NCBI GenBank assembly: GCA_964019415.1
Contig: OZ025882.1
Span: 3,330,427 to 3,394,426, forward strand
DNA: 64,000 nucleotides
From: Ianthella basta
Taxonomy: Eukaryota > Porifera > Demospongiae > Verongiida > Ianthellidae
Direction of reading: 5' to 3'
Shown here: piece after piece, positions 47,846 to 64,000 of the stretch
Layout of the letters: each line of letters opens with the position of its first letter
Numbering within the stretch: the first letter of the stretch is position 1
Position numbers and translations under genes: made by a program
Notes under the pieces: generated by a model
Told to the model about the DNA's origin: nothing
The model's input: the letters and a program-made list of their open reading frames with translations, nothing else
Database searches by the model: none

Positions 47846-47875
47846 TAACGCCGCCTCAAAATACGCTATTTGTAC

Positions 47876-48520
47876 CAAAACTAAAGGGGCACCTGCACAC
47901 TAGTGCGATGAGGCTGCCTGCATTGTACAAGGAGCGATGTTGCAGCACGGAAGTAAACACGACCACGGGGGGAACGAACAGCGGTACAGCGATTCTGCAC
48001 GGAGCTGTGTTTAGCTACTTCGACTCGCGCTCACCCGCAAAGCCAGAACTCACTGGGAGCCCATTGTACAGACGGGAGTGGTGGCCCTTTAAGCACCGAC
48101 GTGGTGTAGCTAGGGGTGGCGGATCGGTGCGTGAGTAGCGTTAGGTGTATCATTAGCGAGTGAGGGGCCTAGGCCCCCACACTTTACATCATGTTCAGGA
48201 GCTTGGCGCTCCTTTCAGGCAGCAAGTCTTTTATGGATTGCCTTAGGAAGCAACTTGCCTGTAGAGATTTGTTAGTTGAATCACTGAATGTAATTTGCAT
48301 TGATTTGTGTTCATGGCATAGTCACATAATTATTGTTGTCCTTAAATTCATGGTCCATACCTAAATCGATGATTTGGTGTATATAGGGAATCGGATATAG
48401 AGCATATCTGCATACGTGGACTAGCTCTGGGGTGCATATAGGATTGGGCAGGAGACAGGATATATTGGGAACTGCAAATGGATTGGCAGAAAGGTATATA
48501 CGGACCGGCAGGAGTGCGCG
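47876..48520. other. No gene seen
   Basis: Unique-looking sequence between the LINE and small-RNA locus 3. The first 270 bp are GC-richer than their surroundings. Confidence 0.4.
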
Positions 48521-48553
48521 TGGTATAAAAGGTTTATGACAGCAGTAGAAAAT

Positions 48554-48651
48554 GGCCAGCTCAGCCAAGTGGGTACTTCGCTCGCCCGTGCACAAAAAAT
48601 GGAACATTCCGTTGGAAACCCCAAACTATCCACTGGCGCAACCTGGTCTTT
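48554..48651 (+). ncRNA. Vault/Y-RNA-like small RNA, locus 3
   Basis: TATAAAAGG at 48524 lies exactly 30 nt upstream. GGCCAGCTCAGCCAAGTGGG opens and CTGGCGCAACCTGGTC closes before TTTTT (48649-48653). The centre differs completely from loci 1 and 2 except for a possible GGAA/TTCC hairpin. GTGGGTA pairs with TATCCAC through one G-U. Flanks are largely different from loci 1 and 2, so the conserved TATA spacing is not just recent duplication. Confidence 0.62.
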
Positions 48652-48792
48652 TTCTTGAAGAAATTGAAAGATGGCAATACGAAGTACACTTCCTTGCTTT
48701 TCTGACTCAAATTTACTGACAGACAAGCCAGCTTTGCGAATACTTTAGTGCCATTGCGCAGTATAAAAGGATGCTTGCGGGATAGTGACAGT

Positions 48793-48883
48793 GGCCAGCT
48801 AAGCCAAGTGGGTACTTCGCCGTCTACGAATTAATTGCAATTTGTTTCAAGCCCAAACTGCCCACTGGCGCAAACTGGTCTTT
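48793..48883 (+). ncRNA. Vault/Y-RNA-like small RNA, locus 4
   Basis: TATAAAAGG at 48762, 31 nt upstream. GGCCAGCTAAGCCAAGTGGG at the start, GGCGCAAACTGGTC then TTTTT (48881-48885) at the end. GTGGGTA pairs with TGCCCAC through one U-G. A B-box-like GTTTCAAGCCC remains. The 3' flank resembles that of loci 1 and 2. Confidence 0.62.
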
Positions 48884-48885
48884 TT

Positions 48886-49325
48886 CTTGCAGAAACTAAA
48901 ACACACCCATTCATAGAATACATCCTTATTTCTCTTATACTGAACAACAACTTCTTGACTAAATGTTAAAAGACAAACTGTAGTATTATTATGCATGGCT
49001 TACAGCTAATGAGATTCATGAGTATAATACATCTATTTGTACAAGGAGCATAGGTTAAATAATTGTATACATTATACATGCATGCATGCAGGAAATAGAT
49101 CTATAGATTGATCTAGAACAGGAGTTGTAAGTATACCTGTGTGTGTGTGTGTATGTGCACCATCCCATGTGTTCATAAATTAACACAGACTGAAATCAAT
49201 TATCAAGAGTGTGTCGTGCATTACACACACCAGCAATAAATAATATTAATTAGTAGTGCATCTACCAACAGCAAAAATAAAAGTCTTCTGCTCACTAAAT
49301 CTTCAATTACCTCCTAGTATGTAGT
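48886..49325. other. PSME4 3' flank
   Basis: Diverged copy of the repeat-unit sequence at 43120-43735. Presumably contains the PSME4 3' UTR on the minus strand. Confidence 0.45.
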
Positions 49326-63333
<14,008 letters not shown>

Positions 63334-64000
63334 CTGCACAGCACATTCAAGATGGTGCAATCAAAGTAGATTAGGGAAAACAGGAGAAACCACTGATATT
63401 GGATGCACAATGATGTACATTAGCAGTACAATGTATTGATTTGGTACTTCTACCAGTATTAATGATTTTATGATTTGGTATTTCTCGTGGAAGTTACTAC
63501 ATTTGATTTTGCCAAACGTTTCACCTAATTTTTGTTCAGGAACAGAGAGTTAGGTCCACTTGCCCACATTTGCAAGGCCCTCATCAAACGTTCATGTCTT
63601 ACAACCCAACACCAGCTGTCACACATCAGTAGCTGTCACCCGCACATATACAACCATCACACACTGTAATTCCCCACCACTGAATAAGGTATACAGCACT
63701 CAGAGGGTGAAATGTTTGGTAAATCAGTTCTTTGGCTAGTGAGACCTAGCAGCAATGCAACCTACAGTACGTAGTTGGACATGCTTCACTTCTGAAGATT
63801 ACTCTCAGAGTATGAAAATGCCTGGAGTTTGACAGGACCAGCTAATGCCAGGGTTGTACTCAGGCTTCTACTGTATGACCCCATGGTGACTCCACGCATT
63901 CATGTGCACAGGTCACTTGCGTGCTTCCCACAGCACAATGCCACAGTATATACATATTTAGCTGCTACTGTTTGCACATACAATGACAGCACCTTTGTCA
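63334..64000. other. PSME4 intron or upstream part
   Basis: No exon could be supported in the last 667 bp. The gene's 5' half must continue beyond the window. Confidence 0.5.

Overview
The window reads as nuclear DNA of an early-branching animal, most likely a sponge. It has short multi-exon genes with GT-AG introns, a tandem receptor tyrosine kinase (RTK) family with ectodomains I do not recognise, a conserved animal proteasome-activator gene (PSME4/PA200), and many non-LTR, Penelope-like, hAT and MITE-type repeats. The species assignment is inference; no rRNA or mitochondrial sequence is present.

Region 1 (1-41,422, + strand) is a tandem array of one RTK family. A decayed ectodomain copy (1-269) is followed by RTK-A (1797-21979), RTK-B (23476-29702, signal exon not certain), a deleted pseudogene RTK-C (30285-31456) and RTK-D (33879-41422). 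All three kinase genes share the same exon phases: signal peptide, one or two ~140-residue ectodomain exons, transmembrane exon, tyrosine-rich juxtamembrane exons, then seven kinase exons carrying the GxGxFG loop, [15 protein letters not shown] and WTAPE motifs. I checked that the exon phases join in frame. RTK-A has an in-frame stop just before one splice donor and an upstream donor that would bypass it. Introns and gaps hold a CR1-like LINE, nested LINEs, a Penelope-like fragment with a GIY-YIG domain, several TIR elements and a large foldback.

Region 2 (41,734-49,460) is a repeat-rich zone: an hAT-like element with matching TIRs and a 5-bp target duplication, then ~1.15-kb tandem segmental duplications carrying copies of the PSME4 last exon, MITEs and small-RNA loci, a duplicated internal PSME4 fragment, and a LINE inserted in it.

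Region 3 (49,326-63,333, - strand) is the C-terminal half of PSME4: 29 exons, 916 residues in one continuous frame, ending in the proteasome-docking YYA tail. The 5' half lies beyond the window.

The most novel signal is a family of about 91-104-nt loci around 43.0-61.7 kb on both strands. Each has a TATA-like box 30-31 nt upstream of a conserved start, a tRNA-like fold with A/B-box-like segments, a closing terminal stem with compensatory changes, and a T5 terminator. They look like Pol III small-RNA genes resembling vault or Y RNAs. Eight intact loci, one split locus and two 3' fragments are present.
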